In this document: piece after piece, positions 1 to 10,695 of the stretch
How the letters are laid out: each line of letters starts with the position of its first letter
Numbering within the stretch: the first letter of the stretch is position 1
Assembly (NCBI GenBank): GCA_003049485.1
Contig: PYST01000026.1
Location: 148,780-212,779, forward strand
Length of the DNA: 64,000 bases
Direction of reading: 5' to 3'
From: Ophioceras dolichostomum
Lineage: Eukaryota > Ascomycota > Sordariomycetes > Magnaporthales > Ophioceraceae
Translations under genes and position numbers: made by a program
Notes under the pieces: generated by a model
Databases searched by the model: none
What the model was told of the DNA's origin: nothing
What the model saw: the letters and a program-made list of their open reading frames with translations, nothing else

Positions 1-2810
1 CCTGCTGGGCAGCAGCTGGTCAACGAACGACGAAAATATGCGACGAACGCTGCGACACTGCACCAGCATCCTCGAACATTGAGATTCGTCACGAAATTCT
101 CCGATACGAGGCCAGCGGGTTTCGCAGATGGCGTGTGTACCGCGACGGGGAGAGGAAGGGGGTGACAAGACGTAAAAAAAAAAAAAAAAAGAGTCAGACC
201 GAGTCATCGCGGGCTCGGGAGGTCGCAGGTGCGAGGAGATCTCTGAGCATCCCTTCCCGTCCGGGTTGTTGTACTGCCCCTTGCCCAACTTTCACGGAGC
301 GTATCACCGCCGCCGAGCGAGATAACGAACGGAAACGGGCTGCGCGCTTGGACCCCTTCTCCCAAGCACCATGGATGTGTGTTTGCTCAGCAGTCAGTCA
401 ACCACACCTATCCAGAATTTCACTTCCGTGTTTTTTCCCCCCACGTACCTTCTTGTACTCGCCTCTTTGGACTCTTCCCTCCCTTTTTTTCAAGTCAGTC
501 TGACGATTCGGCCCGCGTCCCCTTTCTTGAGGAACACTTTTTGAGCTATCCTCTCCTTCCCAGCTGGACCATGTGCGTTTTTTTCGGAGGGAAATCAGGC
601 CAGCGTCGGACGGAGGTCGCTATTCCGGCAGAAGATTATTGCCGTCAAAGCGCGAACATATTTTCTCTTCGTCGTCGCCATGTCGCCCGATGAACGGACG
701 GCAAGGGATGAAAACATCAGGAGGAAGCCCAGGTTTTGGAGGAATGAATGTCCGCCCGGGTTTGGCTCTTGCCTGCTGCCACTTACACATCACACTTACA
801 TGGACACACACCCGCATACGCCTGCTTGACATTTCACGTACTACCGTAGGTACACACCCAACCACCAGTACCTGCCTGAAGTACCTTACCACAAGCACCT
901 ACCACAAAAACTGTCAAAAGTCATGCATGCAACGAGCTCAAGTCAGGAGTCGTTCGCACAAAGATGCCGCTGCCCCTTAGGTTCCCGCAACCTTGCAGGC
1001 CGCGCGGGTGCTGGTACGGGCGGGTGCAGTTACGACAGGCACGATGTGATTCTTCTCATTTTCCTTTACCCGCTGCTTCCTTTTCCCGTCCGTCCGTCCG
1101 TCCCCCTTTCGTCGGCTTCTCTCTCCCGTTTGGCCCCGCCTTCGCCTTGATTCATGAACCACTTCGGAGAGCAAGCTGGCCACAAAAGACGGGAACGGGA
1201 AGTACAGCCCAAGAGTGGGTGGCCTGACGGTGGCGAGCAACCAATTTTCCTTCTTCTTCTCCTCCGTTCGCGGGGCATGTTGAGGGTGCGTGCTGCCGGC
1301 AGTTTTGAATGCGTTGGCCATCATCATCTTCGCACATGCGCGATATGCGCTTTGAGGGGTGTCATGGTTCGAGGTCGAGGTCGAGCTCCGGGTTCGGGGA
1401 TCGGGACCGGGGACCGGCACCGGTTGGGCCGGCTATGGATGGATGGACGGCCGGCCGACGGAGGTGGAATCTGTGACTACATCCCGGCCTGTGAGCGGGG
1501 GAATGGGACAACGGAGGGCGGAGAATGGACTCTAATATATCCACTAGCCCCGGATACATCATTCCCATCTCATACGCCCCGAATACTACCCGCTCTTCTT
1601 TCCTAGCGCCCCATCTCGACTTCTCACCGGGTGTCTAAATACTATCCGACTCGCCTTCTCCGTTGTTTCTAGATGGGCCGAGAAACTGAATATAATCGAT
1701 CCCAGTCGGACAGGACAGACAGAATGGCCCAAACACAACTACCCCTTCTCATGTGTTGTGCTAAAACCGTAGATCCGCAATGGATGTGTCTTCAAGCTCT
1801 ATAGACAATCGCAGCTGCAGCTCTAGACGAAGTCCTCGAAAGCCTGCCTGCCAAACCTCATGCCATCCGTGGTTGGAGGGGGAACCGATACTACTGACGA
1901 GCGCCGACGAGGCAAGTGCCCGGTAGATAGCTCCTTCCCTCTCACGTCTCCTTCTTCTTCTTCCCACGCCAAAAGCACCTAGCTCATCTCCCACTTTCCC
2001 ACTTCCCCACGAGCTTCAGGGAAGTCCCCCACATCGTCGCCTTCCACTTGACATCTACCAGGTGGGCATCGTCGGTCGCTGGCACCTTCAAGTTCTTTCT
2101 TGACCCCCGGGCGTCTTTATTCTCATCGTTGGACCTTACCGCAGCTTGTGCCTTCTTGCCTCGCAAGCACATGCCTGCCATCTACCATTTACTGGATTAT
2201 CATCACTCCTCTCCGAGCCGAAATCCCCTCAGCTTCCTCGTCTCCCGCTCCGACCTGCAGCGAGTAGTGCCTGCTATCCTCGAACACCTTAAGTGTGGCA
2301 TCGAGCGCCACATCCTGCCGCCCGCTCAGAGAAGCAGGCAGTGACAGTCCGAGCCCGCAGACGACTTCAGGAAGGTTTGCTGCTGCTGCCAATTGTCAAG
2401 GGCGCTACCTCGCGTGCCTGCCTCGCGCCTGGAGTTTGTGGCCGTTTGGTTGCCACCGGGCGGCCACTTCCGCCCAAAGCTGCCAACAACCCAGTGCTGG
2501 CTGCCCAGGGCTTTCCTGTATCCTGTCCTGTCTGCCAGTCTCCCATTAATTATACCGTTCTTCCACCGTCCCCAATCCCGATCTTCTTCTCCATCAACCC
2601 AAGTCATCTCCAACCGCTTTCATCTTGTTTACTACTGGGCATCGCGCCTTGTATGCATAACCCTCGCTGATTGCTTGATCTGGATCACGAACTCTCAATT
2701 CCTTCACTTTGTTTTTTTGCTCCTTCCTTGGGACGACAGCTGCCTACCTCCGAGCACCGTCTTGAGGGACAGCGGCTTTCGAGACGGGGAAGCTTTTTTG
2801 GTTCTTGGAG
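1..2810. other. Upstream non-coding region, no gene recognised
   Basis: I see no convincing coding sequence here. The open frames on both strands are short, lack steady third-position G/C bias and resemble no family I know. The stretch contains homopolymer and CT-rich tracts (an A-run near 175-190) typical of fungal promoters and 5' leaders. Its right end probably holds the promoter and first untranslated exon of the gene starting at 3472, because a good splice donor (GTGAGT) occurs at 2811. Confidence 0.5.
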
Positions 2811-3012
2811 GTGAGTCCGGTCTCTGTTTCGATTTTCAACTATCACGAGATCACCCACATCAAGACACGTCGAGCTCGAGCTCGAGCCCAAGACCTTCAT
2901 CCAAGGCACCTTCCAGGCATCTTCTTTCGTGAATGACACTTGATTGGTGGCATCAGTCTCTGTCGGTTCTCTCCTGTTTTCATTTACATTTCTCTCTCTC
3001 TCTCTCCTCTAG
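2811..3012 (+). other. Probable 5'-UTR intron
   Basis: A GTGAGT donor at 2811 and a long TCTCTC pyrimidine tract ending in CTCTAG at 3012 bracket about 202 bp. Removing it places the leader ORF ATG (3034) 21 bases into the next exon. This is inferred from splice-site consensus only. Confidence 0.45.
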
Positions 3013-3033
3013 TATTGCCTACAAACACCCCTC

Positions 3034-3417
3034 ATGACCTATCAGTCTCAGCAGAAGGCAAAGAGGGTGCTGGAGCTTCTTCTCAGCCTCCAGCAGGAGG
3101 ACCATGTGATGACAGCTCCCACCCTTATCAACCTCAAATTCAACGCATGCTACAGCCACCATTGCCGCCGGGTCCTTGTGAGGCGCGCAATCGAGCAGGA
3201 GCAAGAACAGCAGCTGGAGGAGGACGAAGATGAGAGCTCGGCTGCCTACATCAGCCGCGACTACGTGCCCAAGTTCATCGTCTCCCAGCTTGAGGCGCAA
3301 GGGGTTGCTGACAGAGAGACGCCGTTGTTGCAGCTCAACCCAGTACTCTCTTTCATCCTTCTCTCACTCCCCGGTCGACCGGAGAAAGGCTCGTCCTATC
3401 CGACCGTCCTGCGCTAG
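3034..3417 (+). CDS. Leader ORF (127 codons), in frame with the downstream gene
   Basis: No family recognised. From 3034 to about 3310 nearly every codon ends in G or C, as in the real genes of this window, while the tail after about 3315 loses that bias. The peptide is charged and helical-looking, with an acidic/Gln stretch (EQEQEQQLEEDEDE) in the middle. It ends at TAG 3415-3417, 54 bases before the ATG at 3472 and in the same reading frame. The 15 codons just before 3472 also read as coding (for example FGYLDIK). It may be a translated upstream ORF, or a true N-terminal exon joined to the main gene by an intron that removes the TAG. I cannot pick a splice site that settles this. Confidence 0.4.
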   Translation: MTYQSQQKAKRVLELLLSLQQEDHVMTAPTLINLKFNACYSHHCRRVLVRRAIEQEQEQQLEEDEDESSAAYISRDYVPKFIVSQLEAQGVADRETPLLQLNPVLSFILLSLPGRPEKGSSYPTVLR

Positions 3418-3471
3418 CATTGCAGACGATCGCATCGCACCCGCGTTCTCTTCGGCTACCTTGACATCAAG

Positions 3472-6400
3472 ATGACTTCTCGTTGCTACTCTCCCGAGCA
3501 GCTTTTCGCGCTTCGAGAGTCCAAGTCCGTGGAAGGAATCATAGCACTGTCGAAGAAGCAGCCTGAACTTTGTGAGTGGTGGTTCAATCCCGCCATCCAT
3601 CACCATTTCCTGTCTGCCATTCAATGCTATTCAATATCACCCACACAAATCCGCCGACATGCCGACCATTCACCCGTCCGATCAACATATCACCATTCAA
3701 TATCGTGCTCCCACCACTAATACCTGCATTTCGCACCACAATTTCCTTCCGTCTCCAAGCCGTCAAAATTCGGAGAGTCTGCTGACCAGCCTTTCTCCAG
3801 CACACATCATCTCGGTCCCCAAGGAAACCCTCGACATGATGAGATCGGCACGGAAGAATAGCAAGGACGACTCGTCAACCGAGTCTGATGAAGTCGTCTA
3901 CAAGGGTCATTCGGATCGCCAGAACCCCGAGCGTCGTGATCGGACCGATCGCTCGTTCCCAACGGCTGATCAGGGCTGGAAGCTGCGCCCGAGAGATGGT
4001 TCCGAGGCCTCGACTGCGGCAGGAGCATCCCAGCCAGCTGGCGTCCCGGCAGGCAAGACCAACCAGCACAACGAAGGCTTCCAGCGCTTTTACAAAGCCG
4101 TGGTCTCCCCAACCCATGTGCGCGTGACAGCTGGTGGGCGCATTGTGCCAAACACGCGAGGCTCATCCTCCCCCACTATGAAGCGCGTGAAGGACAGGTC
4201 TCCGGTCGAGACACTGGGTATGGACGGCAACCCTACCCAGAGCCAGACCCAGACCGCTGAGCCGGCATCCTCGGAGGCTTCTGCGGCACCTAGAGCCCAA
4301 GCTCAGGCTCACGCCCCGACGCTTCCCCAAGTTCCGGTCGTGTCGCCCTTCTTCGCCAACTTCCCGCCGCAGCCTTTCACCTCACCTCTGCCCAGCCCGA
4401 TGCCGTTCATGCCCATGCCATACATGGGTGTCAACCCATTCGGTCCGTTCCCTTTCTCGCCGGGAGCTGTGAAGGGCGCGACCGGTCCGCAGTCAGCAGT
4501 GCAGTCGCCGACTCCTGCTGCGGCACAGGTCGCGCCACAGGCCACGACGCAGTCTGCTCTGCAGGAGACACAGAACAAAAAGCCAGAGGTTGAGGCAGGC
4601 TCGCAGCTGTCGGAGTCGCAAAAGAAGGAGGCCAAGGAGCCCAAGATCTCGCCAATTGACCAGCTCGACCTGACGAAGCCGTACATCTACAACGGTCACG
4701 TCATCCATCCCCTCCAGCCCGGTCCATTCGCGCACCCTCTGATGGGAGTCCCAATGATGCCGCCCGGCATCCTGGCCAACACGGCTTTCGGTCCGATGCC
4801 GATGGCTCCCATGGCGCACATGATGCCGCCGCAGATGCTGGGCCCAATGATGGGAATGCCATCGGTTCCAGGAGCGGTCTCAGGATTGGCGCCCGGCGTG
4901 CCCGGCGTGCCTCACCCTCCCGCCAACGTGCATCCTCCGCAGTCGGCTCAGCAGCAGCAACAGCAGCAACCTCAGCAGGCGGGGCCTTCGAACTCGGCGG
5001 CCTTCCAGCCGCCCGCCATTCCCCCGATCTCCTCGATCCGGCCGAGCGACATCAGCAAGAAGCAGATTGAGGCACTGCGCCAGACGCTCAAGTACCACGA
5101 AGATCAGCTGCACTTCAACAAGCACCAAATCGACGAGAGGGAGATGGACAAGATGATTAGGATGCTCCGTGCAGAGATCAAGCGCTTCGAGGATTTGTGT
5201 CAGAAGCAGCTGTTCTTCGAGGGACAGCACTACCCACGGCGGGAGCCCACCTCGGAGAACGAGTCTGGTTCCAACGCCGCTACCGTCGGTGCGCCAACCC
5301 ACTCATCGACCGCTGCCACCGCTTCCCTCTCCGGCACTCCATCTGAATCGACTCAGCATCGCCAGCTTGATCAGCAGAAGACTGTCGCTACCCCTGCATT
5401 CGACAGCATCCGCAAGACGGGCACCATGCGCAAGAGGGAGTCGCACAGGATCAAGTCGGGGATGAATGCCAGCCAGAACAGCAAGGCGTCATTTGATTGC
5501 GATGACGGCAAGCGCAGCTCTGAAGCCGGCGGCGACCCTCTGAAGAAGTCGTGCTTGCCCAGCGGCGCCGCTCTTGCTCCGCCGTTTGAGCCACGTGGAG
5601 GCGCCTCCTTGTTCCCGCAGCCCTCACAGGAGGCAGCTTTCGGTCATGTTGGCGAGTTAAAGCTCACTGAGGAGGAGCACAAGATATCACAGCAGCGTCT
5701 GCTGGCCGCCGGTGCGTCGGCGTGGGAGGACTTCGAAGGCACCAGTGCCACGCCCAGTGCCACTCCCAATGCCATTCCACCCGTGGCCGCTGGCAAGGGC
5801 AAGTCTCCTGCCGTCTGCATCAGCAACCCTGTCAACGGAGCCGCGCGGAAGCCCGCCTCGAGCTCTCGCCACTCCCAGTCCTCGTCGTCTCATGAGCAGA
5901 CTCGGTTTGAGATGCCATACCTCATCGGCACACTGCCGGCCGGAGTGAACCCCCGCACGGCCCAAGACACTGACTACGTGTACCCCCGCGCCCTCACGGA
6001 AGACGAGTTGCGGGCCCGCTTCCTGTACTGGGGCAAGGCGCCGCAGGATTGCCGACGTGGCCTTCCCCGTTATGACGGACGGAACTTCTATGCCGTTTCG
6101 CCTATCAACGGGTCGGACGAGAACTCCGCAGCGGTCAAGCAAGACGCTACTGCCCCGGCGCGTTCCGCGGAGCCGAAGCCTGTCTCCGCTTCCTTGTCCT
6201 CCACGGCTACTACAGTTCGCGACCCCTTCCAACCGTCCACGCCACCGGACCAGAAGCTTCCTTCATCGGAGGACGATACCATGATGCGCACAGGGAGTCC
6301 CGTATCAGGAAAGATGGTCGGCATCTCTCAGCAGCTGAAGAGCCTCGGCGTTGACGACACGCCGCCCCTGGGCAGTGAGGCTAAGCTGGGCTCGCAGGAG

Positions 6401-6953
6401 CGGTCATCTGGCCAAGGTGCAAAGCAGACGGAGGCGGACGCCAACAAGCGCTCCGCTGACAGGTCGAGGCGAGTAACCGTCTTGTCTTCTGGCTTCCGTC
6501 GTTGCTAGCCAGTGTGCCATACTGACAATTCACTCTCGTAACTGCAGTGTTCGTCTCCTCCAGTCCATGCTTAAGCGTAGCACGAACCGGAGCAGTGAGG
6601 CCCTCCCCGGAACGGTCACCTCGACCACCGCACAGGGCTACCTTCCGCCATTCTCTTTCTCGAACTTCTCCGCCGCTGCTCCGTCGATGAGTCCGACAGC
6701 GCCTCAACCTGCAACTTCGTCGCCTCCAGTTCTCCCTTCCGGGCCAAGCAAGACCCCAGACAAGGTCGGCGGCGCCTCCACCGCTAGTACCAGCTCGGGG
6801 GGCATGGCTCAGACAGAGAGGCGCGCGGAGAACCAGCCTCCCTTGGTCCCGACCGGCTCCCTCGAAGAGCAGTTTCGCAAGATCGTCTCTGGCGACAGCA
6901 GCAAGCGACGCGGCTCCGTCCCTATGAACGGCCGGATGCCCGATGGCTGGTAA
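3472..6953 (+). CDS. Large low-complexity protein with eIF4E-binding-type motif
   Basis: Gene model: exons 3472-3571, 3801-6472 and 6564-6953, about 1053 residues. The first intron has a GTGAGT donor and CTCCAG acceptor. The last intron is ambiguous: donor 6473 with acceptor 6563, or donor 6463 with acceptor 6547, both in frame. Residues 5-15 read CYSPEQLFALR, which fits the YxxxxL-hydrophobic motif by which 4E-BPs, Caf20, Eap1 and 4E-T bind the cap-binding protein eIF4E. The rest is Pro/Gln/Met-rich and disordered-looking, with a poly-Q patch (about 4950-4970), a charged predicted coiled coil (about residues 450-500) and a conserved-looking block near residues 760-785 (TEDELRARFLYWGKAP, then GLPRYDGRNFY). 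I infer a translation or mRNA-regulation role from the short motif only. The protein is otherwise of a kind I know only as an uncharacterised fungal family. Confidence 0.7.
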
Positions 6954-8525
6954 ACCACCGACAACCCCCCGCCAAAACATACCGAAGAACCGTACCGTTA
7001 TCCGTGCAATTGCAAGACCGGCTCGACTGGAGCTCTGGCTTGCCCGCTCTCGCTCCATTGACCGGCTTTGTTTTATGATTTATGCTTGCTATGCTTAAAG
7101 ACCCGGGTCGTCATTATGCGTTATTCATCAACCCACCCTCGACGTACAGACAACAGGCATGTACTTATTCGTTCATCTTTCCCCTCACTTTTCTCTGTCG
7201 TCGTTCTTGCTCTTTTTCCATGTTGTTCCGAGGCCGTTGAGGCTTGCTTTCTTATCTGGTTGTCTCGCATCTTTCTTCTCTGCTACCGCCAAGAAGTCAT
7301 CGTGCACTGTATGGAGGACTAGAACTCTCTTTTCTTTTCTCTTCTTTCCGGCATATGTACGAGGATGAGTTTCTCTTTTTTATCGCACAGACAATCCATT
7401 CATCCATGAGCAGAGCACACATAGCACTTCCTTCCCATTCGTTCCCCCTTCCTTACTTTCCTTTCGATCGAGATTTGAGAGTGCTGGCCGACATGTTTTC
7501 GATGCTTTTTCTGGAACAAAGAATTTGCTAGATGACAAGATCGGAAGTGTATAATGAGTGTTGAGGGCTGTGGAGAGGAGATCGGCTGCCGCTGCTGTCT
7601 CATATCTGGCCACCTTCCTGCGCACGGGGCGCGTGAGGGGGGATATGTTTTCCGTTCCTCTCCTTCGTCAACGCGCCTGGACAATCAACTAGACAATCAC
7701 CGCAATCCATGGCTGCTTGCTGCTGTCGATTGTATGACAGGCAGGGCACCCTTTGGAGGAAGCAAATGCAAGGAGAAGAGTCAAGATGGATGGGCGGCGT
7801 GTCTTCTCTCAAGTGGTCATCGCATGTACCTACACACTTGCTCTGATATTAGGTCGCAGAACTAGCTGTCTACTGCAGAGTTTTAACAACAAATGAAATG
7901 CCGCTGCACTCCGCACATGTATGCTTGATTTATTTCTACGTAGTCAATGGTGATGGATCTGGTGGTGGTGATGACGAGTGAACGCTTGCCTACGTTTGGC
8001 TTCCCAGGCACCTAGTCGGGTTCATGAGCAAAGAAACACTTTACGATCAGGAAGCATTTGAGAAAGTAAACTGCATAGGTATGGAATGGGCCTTGTTTAA
8101 ATTGTGTCTCTGGCCCGGGGATATCACTGTGAGAGACATGTGTGCGGATAAAACGCCGCTGCCGCCACCCACCGCCGAACTCCACGCTGGTCCATCGTCC
8201 ATGATCACCCGTTGACCCCCCTCCTCCTTGCCAACCTCCTTGCCAACCTCCATCCCGCCCAATGCTCCATTATCGCCATCGCTGAAGTGATGCAGGTGAA
8301 GACGCTAATACTGTGATGAAACAAGAGAAGATATTGACAGAAGAGATTGAGATAGAGGATGTAAGGGGAAGGGAAGTATTAAAAAGGAATAGATAGGTAT
8401 TTATTCTACAAGCCAGTTCGGTCGATTAGGTCGAAGACGTGGGTTATCCGACTCATCCAGCCAGCTTCCTCCCCCTCCCCCTCCCCTCAACCCCTGCCTC
8501 ACGCAGCAGAGATCCGACCGGCCTG
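6954..8525. other. 3' flank and intergenic region
   Basis: About 1.6 kb between two convergent genes. It should hold both 3' untranslated regions. T/C-rich tracts occur at 7160-7460. The open frames present are short and without coding bias. Nothing else recognised. Confidence 0.6.
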
Positions 8526-10695
8526 CTAGCTATCTCTCAAGGCCAGCTTCGTCCTAGGCTGCATCATGGGGCCCGTAGTTCCGGGGTTGATGGGCCATGC
8601 AGGTCCCCCTCCACCCCGCTTCGACGCCGCAGCAGCAGCAGCAGCAGGTGGACTACTACTGCTCCCGCCGCCGCCGTTCTTGTTGCTCAGCGTCCCGAAC
8701 GGGCTCACCGTCCCGGCCTGCAGCCACTTCTCCAGGCTCGGCGCAGCCGCCAGGGCGGAGCTGCTCCTGTCGCCTCCGGTGCCCGCTCCGCCGCCGGAAC
8801 CACCGGAACCACCACCGGAACCACCCGACCAGCCAGGGGCGGGGCCGGCACCGGCGGGGCTGACGCTCATGGGGAGGCCGACGCCGGCCTTGGGAAAGAG
8901 CGAGAACTTGGCGGGGGGCGGGTTGCGGATCAGCGTCGTCGCGGGCGGGCTGTCGCCGGGAGGGCTGCGGGAGTAGTCGCTGCTGGGGCCGCGGGTACGT
9001 GACGTCCTGGGCTGGTTGTTGTTGTTGTTGGTAGATGCTGCGCCGGCGCCGGAGGCGGCAGGGAAGGAGAAGCCGAAGGTGGGCGCTTGGCGCTGGGAGG
9101 GCTGGCGGCTGGGGTTGTTGTTGTTGTAGGACGACAGGTGTGGCGGCTTCTCCTTCAGGTCGGCCGGGTAGCCGCCGGTCGAGAGCAGGTCGTCGGTGCT
9201 GTCGTAGGGCGCCATCATGCTGTTTCCGCCGCCGACGCCGCCGCCGCCCCTTTCGGAGCGCGGGTACGAGATGTCCCGCTTGTGCTTGCGCTTGTCCCGC
9301 CTGCCTTGGCGGTAGCGCATGATGAGGTAGAAGCCGAGGATGCTGAGGAGGGAGGAGGCGATGAAGGTGCCAACTACGGCGAGGGCCGCTTGCGTGACGG
9401 AGACGGCGGTGCCTTGAGCTTGTTGAACCTGGGTGTTTGCGTCGGCCTGTGTGGATGGAGTGGTTTGTGGTGGTTAGTCCAGGAGCAGTGGGAGGGACGG
9501 AGGAACGGAGGTACCTAGGTACCTAGGTGGTTGCAACGGGGAAAAGGAAACTTACCCGAGCGATGGTTGCGTCGGCCTGGGCCGCTTGCACCATGCTTGC
9601 AGCCTGCTCCATGATCACGCGAGCAGACGAGCTCGCTTGGGCCATGAGGCTCGCTGCGGAAACAGCGGCGCTGCTAGTGACAGCAGCTAGGTTGGCTGCG
9701 ATGGCAGAGGCGGCGCTGCTCGACGCGGCGGCGACGGCACTGTCCGCCGAGGCCGAGGCCCGGACCGCAGCATCGCTGAACTGGCGTGCAGATTCCTGTG
9801 CCTGTCTGGCCGAGTCTGACTGCTGCCTGGCCGATTCCTGTGCCCGCTGCAGATCCTGCGACAGCCGGGATGTCGACTGGGTCAGCTGCTGCACGGACTG
9901 CGACAGCTGCTGTGACTCCTGCGAGACCTGCCGGGACGCCTGGCTGACCGAGTTGGCCACATCCGAGAGCCGACGGATCTCTCCGCTCAGCGCCTGGATC
10001 TGCCCGTCGTTCTGCCGCCGGCCCAGCGCGTTGCGCCCGGCCAAGCAGGGGGGAAGTTCAGGTGGGGGCGTGATGAGTGCCGCCGCAGCTGCGTCGACCA
10101 CGTTCGCTGCTGGCTCTTCCCTCCTGCTTTTCCTCCTCCTCGCATCCTCCTCAGCCTCGGCCTCGCTGCGCTCCTGGTCTCGGACCAGCGCCCTCGCGAT
10201 CTGCTCCTTCTCTTGTGCCTCGCTGACGGCTATCACGCCTGGTTCACCGGACCCGGAGCGCCTCAGGAAAGGCACGGCGGCGGCCATCGCCTCGACCCAA
10301 CCATCGCTATCCGTCGACCACTTCGGATTCAAAGACCGCCTCGCCATCTGCTGTTCCTTTTGCGCCTTCGTCTCCGCCTCAGCAGGCAAGGAGCGTCGCC
10401 AGAACGGCACCGCAGCGGCCAACGCCTCGATCCAACCGTCGCTGTTCGGTGACCACTTCGGGTCCAGAGCCCTCACCACCGCTCGCCTGTCGTGACCCCG
10501 CCCTCCACCACGGACAACGCTGGCTTCGGCGCCGCAGCCGCCAGCGGAGGATGAAGAAGAAGAAGAGGAAGAAGAAATTACCAGCAGAAAGGCGCCGAGG
10601 TGAAGCAATATTAACCTGCGCCGCTTCCACAGCGATGATGATGATGATGATGACGAAGAAGACTTGCTTCTCCCTGCCGACATCGTGATTGCCAT
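8526..10695 (-). CDS. Membrane-anchored protein with tandem DPKWS...VPF repeats
   Basis: Two exons on the minus strand: 10695-9556 and 9446-8526 (donor GTAAGT, acceptor CACACAG), about 686 residues. I chose the ATG at 10695 because its context (A at -3, G at +4) is good; 10683 is an alternative, and the upstream in-frame part of the ORF overlaps an AT-rich TATAAA-like tract. In order: a hydrophobic segment after WKRRR (about residues 27-40, signal peptide or anchor), a Ser run, two copies of a 45-49 residue repeat (about 75-119 and 120-168) centred on DPKWSPNSDGW / NPKWSTDSDGW and ending VPFxRR, a charged stretch, a long Gln/Ser/Ala coiled-coil-like region (SRQVSQESQQLSQSVQQL), a second membrane segment after the intron (VVGTFIASSLLSILGFYLIM), a basic stop-transfer RYRQGRRDKRKHKR, and a Gly/Pro/Asn-rich cytoplasmic tail. 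Family not recognised; a cell-surface sensor-like layout is an inference. Confidence 0.75.

Noticed and set aside
3572..3600. tRNA B-box-like GGTTCAATCCCGCC
   Set aside because: No matching A box or foldable cloverleaf upstream; it lies in the first intron of the 3472 gene.
9527..10495. 322-codon plus-strand frame
   Set aside because: Antisense shadow of the membrane-protein exon; the minus-strand reading has a coherent signal, repeat and coiled-coil layout.
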